The translations under genes and the position numbers were made by a program. 64,000 nt of DNA. Origin: Morganella morganii. GTDB taxonomy: Bacteria > Pseudomonadota > Gammaproteobacteria > Enterobacterales > Enterobacteriaceae. The stretch lies in NCBI RefSeq assembly GCF_019242955.1, contig NZ_CP066129.1, positions 1,302,001 to 1,366,000 on the forward strand, given 5' to 3'. A model generated the notes under the pieces. It was given only the letters and a program-made list of their open reading frames with translations. It was not told the origin of the DNA and made no database searches. This document shows positions 19,191 through 29,349 of this stretch, piece by piece. Within the stretch, counting starts at the first letter, position 1. The number at the start of each line of letters is the position of its first letter.

Positions 19191-20864
19191 ATGACTGAAT
19201 CTTTTGCTCAACTCTTTGAAGAATCCCTGCAGGCTATCGAAACTCGTCCGGGCGCTATCGTCCGTGGTACCGTTGTTGCTATCGATAAAGACGTTGTTCT
19301 GGTTGACGCAGGTCTGAAATCAGAATCTGCTATTCCGGTAGAACAGTTCAAAAATGCTCAGGGCGAGCTGGAAATCCAGGTTGGCGACGAAGTTGATGTT
19401 GCTCTGGACGCAGTAGAAGACGGTTTCGGTGAAACTGTTCTGTCCCGCGAGAAAGCAAAACGCCACGAAGCGTGGCTGATGCTGGAAAAAGCATACGAAG
19501 AAGCTGAAACTGTTACCGGTGTTATCAACGGTAAAGTGAAAGGCGGTTTCACTGTCGAACTGAACGGCATCCGTGCGTTCCTGCCGGGTTCACTGGTTGA
19601 CGTGCGTCCTGTTCGTGACACCACGCATCTGGAAGGCAAAGAGCTTGAGTTCAAAGTAATCAAGCTGGATCAGAAACGCAACAACGTGGTTGTTTCCCGT
19701 CGTGCAGTTATCGAATCAGAAAACAGCGCAGAGCGCGATCAGCTGCTGGAAAACCTGCAGGAAGGCATGGAAGTTAAAGGTATCGTTAAGAACCTCACTG
19801 ACTACGGTGCATTCGTTGATCTGGGCGGCGTTGATGGTCTGCTGCATATCACTGATATGGCGTGGAAACGTGTTAAACATCCAAGCGAAATCGTGAATGT
19901 CGGCGACGAAATCACTGTTAAAGTGCTGAAATTCGACCGTGAACGTACCCGCGTATCTCTGGGCCTGAAACAGCTGGGCGAAGATCCTTGGGTCGCAATC
20001 GCTAAGCGTTACCCTGAGAACACCCGTCTGACCGGTCGCGTGACCAACCTGACTGACTACGGCTGCTTCGTTGAAATCGAAGAAGGCGTTGAAGGTCTGG
20101 TACACGTTTCTGAAATGGACTGGACCAACAAAAACATCCACCCATCTAAAGTTGTTAATGTGGGCGACGTTGTTGAAGTTATGGTTCTGGACATCGACGA
20201 AGAACGTCGTCGTATCTCCCTCGGCCTGAAACAGTGCAAATCTAACCCATGGCAGCAGTTCGCGGAAACTCACAACAAAGGTGACCGCGTTGAAGGTAAA
20301 ATCAAGTCAATCACTGACTTCGGTATCTTCATTGGTTTAGATGGCGGCATCGACGGTCTGGTTCACCTGTCTGACATCTCCTGGAACGTTGCAGGCGAAG
20401 AAGCAGTACGTGAATACAAAAAAGGCGACGAAATCGCAGCTGTTGTTCTGCAGGTTGATGCAGAGCGCGAGCGTATCTCTCTGGGCGTTAAGCAGTTAGC
20501 TGAAGATCCGTTCAACAACTACACCGCTGTTACCAAGAAAGGTGCTATCGTCACCGGTAAAGTAACTGCAGTAGACGCTAAAGGCGCAACTGTTGAGCTG
20601 ATGGATGGCGTTGAAGGTTACCTGCGTGCATCAGAAGCTTCACGCGACCGCGTTGAAGATGCTACTCTGGTTCTGAGTGTTGGTGATGAAGTTGAAGCTA
20701 AATACACCGGTGTTGATCGTAAAAACCGTGTAATCAACCTGTCTGTACGTGCAAAAGACGAAGCGGATGAAAAAGACGCTATCGCTACTGTAAACAAACA
20801 GGAAGAAGCTGGTTTCTCTAACAACGCAATGGCAGAAGCTTTCAAAGCAGCTAAAGGCGAGTAA
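19191..20864 (+). CDS. rpsA: 30S ribosomal protein S1
   Basis: 557 residues, the E. coli length. It is an RNA-binding protein on the small subunit that recruits mRNAs with weak Shine-Dalgarno sequences. Six S1 (OB-fold) repeats can be read along the protein, for example [92 protein letters not shown] and [31 protein letters not shown]. Codon use is strongly biased to frequent codons. ihfB follows after a terminator-like hairpin, as in other enterobacteria. Confidence 0.99.
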   Translation: MTESFAQLFEESLQAIETRPGAIVRGTVVAIDKDVVLVDAGLKSESAIPVEQFKNAQGELEIQVGDEVDVALDAVEDGFGETVLSREKAKRHEAWLMLEKAYEEAETVTGVINGKVKGGFTVELNGIRAFLPGSLVDVRPVRDTTHLEGKELEFKVIKLDQKRNNVVVSRRAVIESENSAERDQLLENLQEGMEVKGIVKNLTDYGAFVDLGGVDGLLHITDMAWKRVKHPSEIVNVGDEITVKVLKFDRERTRVSLGLKQLGEDPWVAIAKRYPENTRLTGRVTNLTDYGCFVEIEEGVEGLVHVSEMDWTNKNIHPSKVVNVGDVVEVMVLDIDEERRRISLGLKQCKSNPWQQFAETHNKGDRVEGKIKSITDFGIFIGLDGGIDGLVHLSDISWNVAGEEAVREYKKGDEIAAVVLQVDAERERISLGVKQLAEDPFNNYTAVTKKGAIVTGKVTAVDAKGATVELMDGVEGYLRASEASRDRVEDATLVLSVGDEVEAKYTGVDRKNRVINLSVRAKDEADEKDAIATVNKQEEAGFSNNAMAEAFKAAKGE

Positions 20865-20874
20865 TTAAGCAGCG

Positions 20875-20900
20875 GCAGGCCGCGCAAGCGGTCTGCTTTT
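20875..20900 (+). terminator. Terminator between rpsA and ihfB
   Basis: 9-bp stem GCAGGCCGC / GCGGTCTGC (one G-U pair) closed by a GCAA tetraloop and followed by TTTT. It sits 11 nt after the rpsA stop, so ihfB probably needs read-through or its own promoter. Confidence 0.8.
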
Positions 20901-20929
20901 ATGATAATCAGGGTAGTCCAGGAGGTTAT

Positions 20930-21214
20930 ATGACCAAATCTGAACTGATTGAGAAGCTGGCAGGCCAACAATCTCATCTTCCGGCTAAAGTTGTTGAAGA
21001 GGCAGTAAAAGAGATCCTTGAGCATATGGCAAATACGCTTGCTGACGGCGAACGTATTGAAATCCGTGGATTCGGCAGTTTTTCTCTGCACTACCGTGCA
21101 CCGCGGGTAGGTCGTAACCCGAAAACCGGCGAACAGGTGGAACTGGAAGGTAAACACGTTCCTCACTTCAAACCGGGCAAAGAGTTACGCGACCGCGCAA
21201 ATATCTATGCTTGA
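20930..21214 (+). CDS. ihfB: Integration host factor beta subunit
   Basis: 94 residues. It forms the DNA-bending IHF heterodimer with Ihf[34 protein letters not shown] is the dimerisation part. The beta-arm region [22 protein letters not shown] contains the conserved Arg/Pro tip that inserts in the minor groove, followed by [18 protein letters not shown]-type Shine-Dalgarno CAGGAGGTTAT precedes the ATG at 20930. A strong terminator follows the stop. Confidence 0.98.
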   Translation: MTKSELIEKLAGQQSHLPAKVVEEAVKEILEHMANTLADGERIEIRGFGSFSLHYRAPRVGRNPKTGEQVELEGKHVPHFKPGKELRDRANIYA

Positions 21215-21231
21215 TTCTTGACAGAGATAAT

Positions 21232-21261
21232 AAAAATGACGCCGCCGGCGTCATTTTTTTT
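21232..21261 (+). terminator. Intrinsic terminator of ihfB
   Basis: ATGACGCC (21236-21243) / GGCGTCAT (21247-21254) with a 3-nt loop, flanked by AAAA on the left and eight T on the right. Strong in the plus direction. Confidence 0.92.
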
Positions 21262-21590
21262 ACAAAAAAAAAATCAGAATATTATTATTGTAAAAATGTT
21301 AATGATTTATTAATAATATAGAGTTTTATAAGGTTCTGGTGTTGGCAATGTTTAATGTATTTAATAACAGGCTGCCGGAGCTATAATATTCAGTTCATCA
21401 TAAAATACTATTAAAAAGTGGACTGTCTTTATAATGAAACAAATAATTGTGAGTTAACTCGCATAAAATAATTGATTATTTGTATGATTGAAATATAAAT
21501 TCGTGACAACTCTCATTTTTCTTTTATCGTAATAAAACGCAATACCATTAATTACATAATACCGGTCTGTTTACCTTCCGGATAAGTAAT
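21262..21590. other. AT-rich gap between ihfB and comEC
   Basis: About 330 bases, very AT-rich, with no open frame of note. A TATAAT-like CTATAATATT at about 21381-21390 and ATAATG near 21434 could be -10 elements, but no well-spaced -35 was found. GGATAAG lies 7 nt before the comEC start. Nothing else is supported. Confidence 0.4.
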
Positions 21591-23891
21591 ATGCAAGTCA
21601 TGGTTGTGCTGAAATATCTGTTTCCCCGCCCGCTGTCACTGTGGCTGGTTGCGGCAGCGGTAGTGGCCGGAAACCTGCCGTTACTGCTGATACCACGCCT
21701 GTTGTCACCGGCAGAAAATCTTTTGTTATCCGGCTGTGTCTGCGTATTGTTTCTTATCCGGACGCGGCTGAGTTTTTTTATTCGTATTGTTGCAGGAACT
21801 TTCTTAGCAGTTAATATTCATCTCAGTAATACGCTGTCACTCTTTTCTGCAGAACAACCGGAATATATTGATATCATAACCCGCGATATTATGATCAATC
21901 CATCTGATTATTATTCAGTCAGGGGTCGTGTTATTAATATAAATAATAAAATCTATAATGATACGGCTTTTATTAATATAAAAATAAAAGGGGCATTTAA
22001 ACCGGTGTGTGCCGGAGAGATGTGGCGCATATACCGCCCTGTATTACGGCCGGTACATGGTCAGTTAAATGAAGGACAATCAAACCGGCAGCAATATTTA
22101 CTGTCCGAACGGGTTCTGTTTTCCCTGACGCCCGGGCGCAGCGAAAAATTATCTTCAGGTTGCAATCTGCGCCAGAGGATGATCGCGCGATATCTTCCCC
22201 GGATGGATAACCTGCCGCACAGCGGCCTGATGGCGGCGCTCCTGTTTGGTGAACGACGCGGTATCACACCGGAGCAGCGCAGACTGGTGCAGGAAACCGG
22301 TGTGGCACACGTGGTGGCCATCTCCGGACTGCATATCGGACTGGCAGCATTATGGGGCTGGTGGGCCGGGCGGTTACTGTTACTGCTGTTACCGCAGCGT
22401 GTCATGTCATATGGTATTCCGGTGGTGCTGTCAGTCTGTGCCGCCATTGTCTATGTCTGGCTGGCCGGATTTGCCGTTCCCGCCTGCCGCGCGCTGGCTG
22501 CGTTGTTGTTGTGGCACCTGCTGCGCTGGCGGCATTACCATCTGCCGGCGTATCAGTTTGTTATGATAAGCGCCGCACTGCTGTTGCTGGCTGATCCGCT
22601 GACGATTCTGTCCGCCGGATTCTGGTTGTCTTATACGGCGGTGGCCGCATTACTGTTCTGGCATCATACCGGCGTTTTATCCCGCCGGCCTGCTGTTATC
22701 CCTGGAACACGCGTTACCCGTCTGCGGCGCAATATCCGGCTGTTTCTCTCTTATCAGAGCGGATTGTTTCTGCTGTTGCTGCCGGTTCAGGGATTTTTCT
22801 TCGGTGGTGTCAATGTGTTGTCGTTCCTCAGTAACCTGTGGGTTGTACCGGTGATCTCTTTTCTGACCGTGCCGTTACTGTTTGCCGGATTACTGACAAC
22901 GCCTGCACTGCAGCTGGCGGATTATTCTCTGGCACTGGCATTATGGCCGCTGCCGTTTCTGGCGCAGGGTTGGCTGGTTACCGGACACATCGCCCTGATA
23001 TGGATGCCGCTTATGTGGATTGCTGTTTATATCATCCGGCTGGATATGTGGCGTCAGCATCCGCTGTTGTTGCCGGGGATGGTGCTCAGTTGTTGTCTGT
23101 ATCTGCGGAAAACCCCGCCGCCGGAATGGTCGGTCACATTGCTGGATATCGGGCACGGACTGGCGGCGGTTGTCATAAAGGATGGCAGAGCTGTGCTGTA
23201 TGACACCGGCAACCGTTTCGGATCCCGGGATGACGGGCTGCGCACGGTGCTGCCTTATCTGCGTTATCACCGGCTGGTTCCTGACCGGATTATTATCAGC
23301 CATGATCACCGCGATCACACCGGCGGTCTGGATTCACTACGCCGCGCTTATCCTGCCGCAGTGGTCAAAGGCAACATCCCGCAGGCAGATACACCCTGCC
23401 GTCGCGGGGAGCGCTGGGTATGGCAGTCATTGTACTTTGAGGTGTTATGGCCGGATGAAAAATATCAGCTGAGTAAAAATGACGGCTCCTGTGTTATCCG
23501 TATCAGTGACGGGAAATATCAGGTTTTGCTGACCGGTGACATTGAAAGACAAGCAGAAATACAGCTGATGAAGTATAACGATGAACTGTCGGCCACCGTA
23601 CTGCAAGTTCCGCACCATGGCAGCAAAACCTCATCATCAGAATTTTTTATTCGTGCGGTAAATCCCGCTTTCGCACTGGTTTCTGTTGCACGCTATAGCC
23701 CGTGGCGTCTGCCTTCTGATAAAGTACGCCGTCGTTATCATCATCTCGGCGTGCAGTGGCATGACACCGCGCACAGCGGCCAGATTACGGTCCGTTTTTT
23801 TGCCGGAAAGATATCCGTTGTGACATACCGTTTTCACCTCTCTGCCCGCTGGTTCAGCGCATGGTTTGGAGATCAGGCGGTAAACGGGTAA
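21591..23891 (+). CDS. comEC: ComEC/Rec2-family DNA uptake channel protein
   Basis: 766 residues. Three parts are visible. First, an N-terminal region with two or three membrane segments followed by a soluble OB-like domain (YSVRGRVININNKIYN). Second, the competence domain of many hydrophobic helices with the family signature VAHVVAISGLHIGLAALWG. Third, a C-terminal metallo-beta-lactamase-like domain: LLDIGHGLAAVV, ISHDHRDHTGGLDSL, LLTGDIE and LQVPHHGSKTSSSEFF. ComEC moves single-stranded DNA through the inner membrane. In E. coli the homologue (ycaI) supports use of DNA as nutrient. msbA follows 37 nt later, as in E. coli. Confidence 0.95.
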   Translation: MQVMVVLKYLFPRPLSLWLVAAAVVAGNLPLLLIPRLLSPAENLLLSGCVCVLFLIRTRLSFFIRIVAGTFLAVNIHLSNTLSLFSAEQPEYIDIITRDIMINPSDYYSVRGRVININNKIYNDTAFINIKIKGAFKPVCAGEMWRIYRPVLRPVHGQLNEGQSNRQQYLLSERVLFSLTPGRSEKLSSGCNLRQRMIARYLPRMDNLPHSGLMAALLFGERRGITPEQRRLVQETGVAHVVAISGLHIGLAALWGWWAGRLLLLLLPQRVMSYGIPVVLSVCAAIVYVWLAGFAVPACRALAALLLWHLLRWRHYHLPAYQFVMISAALLLLADPLTILSAGFWLSYTAVAALLFWHHTGVLSRRPAVIPGTRVTRLRRNIRLFLSYQSGLFLLLLPVQGFFFGGVNVLSFLSNLWVVPVISFLTVPLLFAGLLTTPALQLADYSLALALWPLPFLAQGWLVTGHIALIWMPLMWIAVYIIRLDMWRQHPLLLPGMVLSCCLYLRKTPPPEWSVTLLDIGHGLAAVVIKDGRAVLYDTGNRFGSRDDGLRTVLPYLRYHRLVPDRIIISHDHRDHTGGLDSLRRAYPAAVVKGNIPQADTPCRRGERWVWQSLYFEVLWPDEKYQLSKNDGSCVIRISDGKYQVLLTGDIERQAEIQLMKYNDELSATVLQVPHHGSKTSSSEFFIRAVNPAFALVSVARYSPWRLPSDKVRRRYHHLGVQWHDTAHSGQITVRFFAGKISVVTYRFHLSARWFSAWFGDQAVNG

Positions 23892-23928
23892 TATAGGCAG
23901 CTAATTTTTGGTATTGGTAAACGCAATA

Positions 23929-25674
23929 ATGAAAGATATTGATATTTCAACCCGGCAAACATTCCGCCGGTTATGGCCGACAATCGCTCCGTTTAAAACA
24001 GGTATCATCGTGGCGGCTATTGCGTTAGTCATCAATGCGGGCGGTGATGCGTTTATGCTGTCGCTGCTGAAACCGTTGCTTGATGACGGTTTCGGTAAAG
24101 CCGAGAGTGATTTTCTCCGTATTATGCCGCTGATTATCCTGGGGCTGATGCTGCTGCGCGGTATCTCCAGTTTTGTCTCCAGCTACTGCCTCTCCTGGGT
24201 TTCCGGTAAAGTGGTTATGACCATGCGCCGTAACCTGTTCCGCCATATGATGGGGATGCCGGTTTCTTTCTTTGATCAGCAATCCACCGGGACTCTGCTT
24301 TCCCGTATCACTTACGATTCTGAACAGGTGGCTTCCTCTTCCTCCGGCGCACTGGTAACCGTTGTCCGTGAAGGCTCGTATATTATCGCGCTGTTCGGCA
24401 TTATGTTTTTTAACAGCTGGCAGTTGTCACTGATTCTGATTGTCATCGCCCCGATCGTGGCCTTTGTTATCCGCAGAGTGTCTGTACGTTTCCGTGAGAT
24501 CAGCAAAAACATGCAGAGCGGTATGGGGCAGGTTACCGCCAGTGCCGAGCAGATGCTGAAAGGCCATAAAGAAGTCCTGATTTTCGGCGGTCAGAAAGTG
24601 GAAAATGATCGCTTTGATAAAGTCAGCAACCATATGCGCCGCCAGGGAATGAAACTGGTTACCGCCTCTTCTGTTGCTGATCCGATTATCCAGGTTATCG
24701 CTTCATTTGCGCTGGCATTTGTCCTGTTTGCCGCCAGTTTCCCTGAAATTAAAGATGCACTGACACCCGGTTCCATCACGCTGGTCTTCTCCTCAATGAT
24801 TGCCCTGATGCGTCCGCTGAAATCCCTCACTAACGTGAATGCCCAGTTTCAGCGCGGGATGGCTGCGTGTCAGACACTGTTTGTTCTGCTTGATATGGAG
24901 CAGGAAAAGGATACCGGTACTAAAGTACTGAAAGATGCCAAAGGTGATGTGGCGTTTGAGAATGTAACGTTCCGTTATCAGGGGAAAGAGAATCCGGCGC
25001 TGAAAAATGTGTCGTTTACTATCCCGTCAGGTAAAACCGTGGCACTGGTCGGCCGCTCCGGCTCCGGGAAGTCCACCATTGCTAATCTGATCACCCGTTT
25101 CTATGAAATCGAAAGCGGGCATATTACGATCGACGGCAATGATATCCGCGACTACACACTGGCATCGCTGCGCAGTCAGGTGGCGCTGGTATCGCAGAAT
25201 GTACACCTCTTCAATGATACGGTTGCGAACAACATCGCGTATGCCACAGAAGGGAAGTACACCCGCGAACAGATTGAAAAAGCCGCTGAAATGGCGTACG
25301 CCATGGACTTTATCAACAAAATGGACAAAGGGCTGGATACTGAAATCGGTGAAAACGGCGTTCTGCTTTCCGGTGGTCAGCGTCAGCGTATTGCGATTGC
25401 CCGCGCACTGCTGCGCGATGCACCGATCCTGATACTCGACGAAGCAACGTCGGCACTGGATACCGAATCTGAACGTGCGATTCAGGCCGCGCTGGATGAG
25501 TTACAAAAAAACCGTACCTGTCTGGTGATCGCGCACCGCTTATCCACGATTGAGAAAGCCGATGAGATCCTCGTGGTGCAGGATGGTGAAGTACAGGAGC
25601 GCGGTACGCATGATGAACTGGTGAAACAGCCGGGGATCTATGCACAGCTCTATAATATGCAGTTTGGTCACTAA
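23929..25674 (+). CDS. msbA: Lipid A/phospholipid flippase, ABC exporter MsbA
   Basis: 581 residues (582 in E. coli) from ATG 23929. The frame opens seven codons earlier, but [25 protein letters not shown] matches the family start. It is a homodimeric inner-membrane exporter that flips core-lipid A. Six transmembrane helices in residues 20-310 include the [18 protein letters not shown] block. The ATPase domain has Walker [11 protein letters not shown]-loop [13 protein letters not shown], signature [16 protein letters not shown], Walker [13 protein letters not shown] and the switch His in [12 protein letters not shown]. lpxK starts 12 nt after its stop, the conserved msbA-lpxK operon. Confidence 0.99.
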   Translation: MKDIDISTRQTFRRLWPTIAPFKTGIIVAAIALVINAGGDAFMLSLLKPLLDDGFGKAESDFLRIMPLIILGLMLLRGISSFVSSYCLSWVSGKVVMTMRRNLFRHMMGMPVSFFDQQSTGTLLSRITYDSEQVASSSSGALVTVVREGSYIIALFGIMFFNSWQLSLILIVIAPIVAFVIRRVSVRFREISKNMQSGMGQVTASAEQMLKGHKEVLIFGGQKVENDRFDKVSNHMRRQGMKLVTASSVADPIIQVIASFALAFVLFAASFPEIKDALTPGSITLVFSSMIALMRPLKSLTNVNAQFQRGMAACQTLFVLLDMEQEKDTGTKVLKDAKGDVAFENVTFRYQGKENPALKNVSFTIPSGKTVALVGRSGSGKSTIANLITRFYEIESGHITIDGNDIRDYTLASLRSQVALVSQNVHLFNDTVANNIAYATEGKYTREQIEKAAEMAYAMDFINKMDKGLDTEIGENGVLLSGGQRQRIAIARALLRDAPILILDEATSALDTESERAIQAALDELQKNRTCLVIAHRLSTIEKADEILVVQDGEVQERGTHDELVKQPGIYAQLYNMQFGH

Positions 25675-25686
25675 GCGGCTCTGCTG

Positions 25687-26670
25687 ATGATTGAAAAGAT
25701 TTGGTCCGGCCGCTCAAAGCTTTATCTGCTGCTTTTACCGCTCTCATTTCTGTATGGCGCGGTGAGTGGTCTGCGGCGCTGGTTATTCCGCTCAGGGCTG
25801 AAAAAATCCCGCCGGATGCCGGTACCGGTGGTGGTGGTCGGTAATCTGACCGCCGGTGGTAACGGCAAAACCCCGGTGGTTATCTGGCTGACAGAGCAAC
25901 TGCTGGCCCGGGGCTATCGTCCCGGGGTGGTTTCCCGCGGTTACGGCGGTAAATCGGATCATTATCCGCTGCTTATCACCGGAGAAACCACGACGGCACA
26001 GGCCGGTGATGAGCCGGTGCTGATTGCCCGCCGTACCGGTGTGCCGGTTGCGGTTGCCCCGGATCGTGCCGCCGCAGTGGACGCTATTTTGCAGCACTCG
26101 CCGGTGGATGTGATTATCACTGATGATGGTTTGCAGCATTACGCACTGGAACGCGATATGGAAATCGTGGTGATTGACGGCGAACGCCGTTTCGGTAACG
26201 GCTGGTGGCTGCCCGCCGGGCCGATGCGGGAACGGGCCGGACGTCTGAAACAGGTGGATGCGGTGATCGTCAACGGTGGTACGGCACAACCCGGTGAAAC
26301 CGTGATGCAGCTGGTGCCGGGTGAGGCCGTTAATCTGTCAGACGGCAGACGCAAACCGGTGACGGAGCTCGGTGAGTGTGTGGCAATGGCCGGTATCGGA
26401 CACCCGCCGCGCTTTTTTGCCACTCTGAATTCACTGGGTGTGACGCCGGTACACTGTGTTGCGTTTCCTGATCACCAGTCTTACAGCCCGGAGCAGCTTT
26501 CCGCACTGATAAAGCCGGGTCAGTCGCTGCTGATGACAGAGAAAGATGCAGTGAAATGTTTTGCCTTTTCTGAAACTGACTGGTGGTATTTACCGGTCAG
26601 CGCCGCGGTTTCTGCAGAATCCGCCAATTTAATTCTGGATAAAGTCATATTCCTCATAAAAAATGCATAA
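25687..26670 (+). CDS. lpxK: Tetraacyldisaccharide 4'-kinase
   Basis: 327 residues, normal length. It phosphorylates the tetraacyldisaccharide 1-phosphate to make lipid IVA at the inner membrane. The N-terminal hydrophobic anchor is [17 protein letters not shown], and the P-loop-like [12 protein letters not shown] is at residues 53-63. [40 protein letters not shown] and [10 protein letters not shown] are family blocks. Co-transcribed with msbA. In E. coli ycaQ follows; here its place is taken by a cold-shock-domain gene. Confidence 0.98.
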   Translation: MIEKIWSGRSKLYLLLLPLSFLYGAVSGLRRWLFRSGLKKSRRMPVPVVVVGNLTAGGNGKTPVVIWLTEQLLARGYRPGVVSRGYGGKSDHYPLLITGETTTAQAGDEPVLIARRTGVPVAVAPDRAAAVDAILQHSPVDVIITDDGLQHYALERDMEIVVIDGERRFGNGWWLPAGPMRERAGRLKQVDAVIVNGGTAQPGETVMQLVPGEAVNLSDGRRKPVTELGECVAMAGIGHPPRFFATLNSLGVTPVHCVAFPDHQSYSPEQLSALIKPGQSLLMTEKDAVKCFAFSETDWWYLPVSAAVSAESANLILDKVIFLIKNA

Positions 26671-27030
26671 AGGGGCTTGTGCTTTTTATCTGAATGTGGC
26701 TTAATCAAAAAGTTGTATTTCTGTGATGTATTTCATATCTCACTGTGCAACCAATCCGCGTGTCACTCATAATTCTGATCCCGCTGTCATAATTTTTTCA
26801 CACCACCTTGTTAATCTTGTGGTGCGGATGACCGGATCCCGCGGATAAACGGTATGTTTTGCAGAAGGTGTCTGACCGGCTGCAAATCAGGATAAAAAAT
26901 AATAACTATAATGTTTTGCTCGTTACCGGGTGGCTGTTCGCAAAGAGAGTACCCGTGTTACCCGGCCGGAGCAGACATAACCCGTGATGGGGTGTATTCC
27001 ATTACCGGTGATATAAAAGGAGTTAATACT
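26671..27030 (+). promoter_or_regulatory. Long leader/promoter region before the cold-shock-domain gene
   Basis: About 360 bases without a gene. It has a CACCAC...GTGGTG inverted repeat (26801-26824) and a perfect TATAAT at 26907-26912, without a recognisable -35. Transcription from it would give a 5' leader of about 110 nt, comparable to the long leaders of cspA-type messages. I did not find a cspA-type cold-box sequence. The Shine-Dalgarno AAAGGAG (27016-27022) is strong, 8 nt before the start codon. Confidence 0.4.
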
Positions 27031-27246
27031 ATGTCTAAACAATTACAACTTGGCCGCGTTAAATGGTATGACGCGAAAGAAGGTTACGGTTTCATCTCCC
27101 CGGTTAACGGCGGCGACGATATTTGGGTAACCCGTAACGGGATAGCCAATTCCCGTAACAAATTACTGTGCGAAGGGCAGGAAGTGGAATTTTCACTGAC
27201 CCGCGGCAGTTATGGTATTGCAGCGAACGATGTGATCGCGCTGTAA
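27031..27246 (+). CDS. Cold-shock-domain protein with degenerate RNP2
   Basis: 71 residues from ATG 27031, chosen for its AAAGGAG and the family start; the open frame upstream is spurious. It is a single five-stranded cold-shock domain like CspA. The start LGRVKWYDAKEGYGFISP retains RNP1 (K-GYGFI) and the first aromatic strand. The RNP2 block, V-F-V-H-F-S in CspA, reads I-W-V-T-R-N here, so the key His and second Phe are gone while one aromatic (Trp) remains. The C-terminal part LLCEGQEVEFSLTRGSYGIAANDVIAL is regular. It probably still binds RNA or DNA, but with altered affinity or specificity. It sits between lpxK and ycaR, where I do not expect a csp gene from E. coli. Confidence 0.85.
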   Translation: MSKQLQLGRVKWYDAKEGYGFISPVNGGDDIWVTRNGIANSRNKLLCEGQEVEFSLTRGSYGIAANDVIAL

Positions 27247-27351
27247 GCAGTAAAAAACGCGATTATCTCAGTGATATCGCAACAACAGAGTTAACGGTGA
27301 GACCGGGCTTATGTTATTCTGAGCCAACGTTTTTATCTCATTGGGGGACGT

Positions 27352-27528
27352 ATGGATCACCGTTTACTCGAAATCGTGGCCTGCCCGGTTTGCCACGGCA
27401 AACTCAGCTACGACAAGCAAAATCTTGAACTCATCTGCAAAGGCTGCCGTCTGGCCTATCCCGTCCGCGACGATATCCCTGTCTTATTAGAGAATGAAGC
27501 CCGCGAATTACCGGCCTCAGAAGGATAA
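27352..27528 (+). CDS. ycaR: Trm112-family small zinc protein YcaR
   Basis: 58 residues, [20 protein letters not shown] at the N terminus. It has two Cys pairs, CPVC (residues 11-14) and CKGC, arranged as in Trm112-like UPF0434 proteins, then [17 protein letters not shown]-type Shine-Dalgarno TTGGGGGACGT precedes the ATG. kdsB starts 5 nt after its stop and its ribosome site lies inside the ycaR end, so the two are translationally linked, as in E. coli. Precise function is not established; the family name is by similarity. Confidence 0.95.
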   Translation: MDHRLLEIVACPVCHGKLSYDKQNLELICKGCRLAYPVRDDIPVLLENEARELPASEG

Positions 27529-27533
27529 TCTCC

Positions 27534-28283
27534 ATGTTTACCGTTATCATTCCCGCGCGCTATGCGTCCACGCGTCTGCCCGGTAAGCCGCTGGCCGATA
27601 TCTGCGGCAAGCCGATGATTGTCCGTGTGATGGAGCAGGCAAAACGTTCCGGTGCCGCAAGAGTCATTGTCGCCACAGATACTCAGGCCGTATTTGATGC
27701 CGTAATCGCAGAGGGCGGCGAAGCCTGTATGACGCGCGAAGATCATCAGTCCGGGACAGAGCGCCTGGCGGAAGTGATTGATCACTATCAGTTTGCTGAT
27801 GATGAGATTATCGTGAATGTTCAGGGCGATGAACCGTTAATCCCTGACAGTATTATTGCGCAGGTTGCTGAAAATCTGGCAGCCAGCGAAGCCGGTATGG
27901 CTACCCTGGCGGTAAAAATCACCACCGCGGAAGAAGCGTTTAACCCGAATGCGGTTAAAGTGGTGATGGATAAACAGGGTTATGCACTCTATTTCTCCCG
28001 CGCCACTATTCCGTGGGATCGCGAGCGCTTTATGCACAGCCGTGACAGTGCAGGTGATAATTTCCTGCGTCATATCGGCATTTACGCTTACCGTGCCGGG
28101 TTTATCCGCCGTTATATTCAGTGGGAAACCAGCCCGCTGGAGAAAATCGAGATGCTCGAGCAGCTGCGTGTGCTCTGGTACGGCGAAAAGATCCATGTCG
28201 CGGAGGCATCAGAAGCGCCGGGCACCGGTGTTGATACCCCGGAAGATCTTGAAACCGTGCGCAGATTGTTTGCCGCCCGCTGA
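27534..28283 (+). CDS. kdsB: 3-deoxy-manno-octulosonate cytidylyltransferase
   Basis: 249 residues. It activates KDO with CTP to CMP-KDO, which is needed for the lipopolysaccharide inner core. It begins [36 protein letters not shown], the nucleotide-binding signature of the family. The later blocks [11 protein letters not shown] and [12 protein letters not shown] and the C-terminal [15 protein letters not shown] are all present. It is the last gene of the rightward lpx/kds group and ends at a shared terminator with elyC. Confidence 0.98.
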   Translation: MFTVIIPARYASTRLPGKPLADICGKPMIVRVMEQAKRSGAARVIVATDTQAVFDAVIAEGGEACMTREDHQSGTERLAEVIDHYQFADDEIIVNVQGDEPLIPDSIIAQVAENLAASEAGMATLAVKITTAEEAFNPNAVKVVMDKQGYALYFSRATIPWDRERFMHSRDSAGDNFLRHIGIYAYRAGFIRRYIQWETSPLEKIEMLEQLRVLWYGEKIHVAEASEAPGTGVDTPEDLETVRRLFAAR

Positions 28284-28301
28284 GCGATATCAGTTATAAA
28301 C

Positions 28302-28336
28302 AAAACGCGGGTCACTTCACTGAACCCGCGTTTTTG
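28302..28336. terminator. Bidirectional terminator between kdsB and elyC
   Basis: Perfect 11-bp stem AAAACGCGGGT (28302-28312) / ACCCGCGTTTT (28324-28334) with A on the left and T on the right. It serves both convergent genes. Confidence 0.92.
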
Positions 28337-28343
28337 TTGTCTT

Positions 28344-29141
28344 CTATTCCTGTTCGTCATTATCTGACGTTTTCACCGCCTGCCAGATACGCCCGAGCCC
28401 CTCATACCAGACCCGTTCGCTGTGTGATAAATAATACGCGGATGGAATCGTCTTTTCCCAGCTGTGAAGCGGTGTGGTGATAGCCAGCTGATTGGCCGGA
28501 GCCGGAACCGGATGCAGGCCGCGTGCCTCAAAGAAAGCTTTGGCGCGGGTCATATGACTGGCGGAAGTCACCAGCAGGAACGGCGCGTTACCCACGATTT
28601 TTTCCACTTCTTCCGCTTCTTCTTCGGTATCTTTCGGCAGTACCAGCGGCAGTGTACGTTCAGCCGGAATTCCCAGTGACTGTGCAACCTCTGCCGCGAC
28701 TTCCGCGCTGCTGATACTGTTTGCACCCGGCCCGCCGGTGAAAATCAGCGTTGCCTGCGGGTAGCGCAGTGCAAGGCGCACACCTTCCGCCACGCGCGGC
28801 AGGCTGTTGCTGATCAGATTGGCGGATGGCGCCCATTCCGGGTTATAGGTAAAGCCGCCGCCGAGTACCACGATATAGCGCAGATCCTGCTGCTGAACCT
28901 CCGCCGGGGTGATGAGCTCATAGCGTTTATCATACGGTTTTTCTGCTGTCAGCAGCAGAGCATCTGCCACCGGTTGCAGGCTGAGCAGCACCAGCCCGAG
29001 CCAGCTCACGGTGATCAGGGTTTTGCCGGTTTTCTGCCGGCGGGAAAACCACAGCAGCAATAATCCGGCAAGCATCAGCAGGAGCATAAACGGCAGCGGC
29101 AACAAAAAACCGCCGAGGTATTTTTTCAGGGCAAACAGCAT
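28344..29141 (-). CDS. elyC: Envelope biogenesis factor ElyC (DUF218)
   Basis: 265 residues (259 in E. coli). Two N-terminal membrane helices (LLPLPFMLLLMLAGLLLLWFS and a second at residues 38-56) are followed by a periplasmic DUF218 domain. That domain has the family blocks YIVVLGGGFTYNPEWAPSANLI, LIFTGGPGANS, VLPKDTEEEAEEVEKIVGNAPFLLVTSASHMTRA and PAPANQLAI. In E. coli it protects peptidoglycan assembly at low temperature through the undecaprenyl-phosphate carrier. The start has AAGG 7 nt upstream. Divergent from cmoM. Confidence 0.95.
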   Translation of the reverse strand: MLFALKKYLGGFLLPLPFMLLLMLAGLLLLWFSRRQKTGKTLITVSWLGLVLLSLQPVADALLLTAEKPYDKRYELITPAEVQQQDLRYIVVLGGGFTYNPEWAPSANLISNSLPRVAEGVRLALRYPQATLIFTGGPGANSISSAEVAAEVAQSLGIPAERTLPLVLPKDTEEEAEEVEKIVGNAPFLLVTSASHMTRAKAFFEARGLHPVPAPANQLAITTPLHSWEKTIPSAYYLSHSERVWYEGLGRIWQAVKTSDNDEQE

Positions 29142-29349
29142 GAGCGTACCTTAAATATGATTGATTTATCACCGGTTAACGGCAGGAGCCTGCACAAATC
29201 GGGTGACATTAAACACGTCTGTGACACAATAGTTACCGACTTTGCATATTGCACTGCTCTGCCCGGCAATACAATTGAAGATAGCCGGATCGCGCGGGAA
29301 ACCGCCGCAAACTGACCCGAAATATCCCCCGGAACTGATACAGGTTTTC

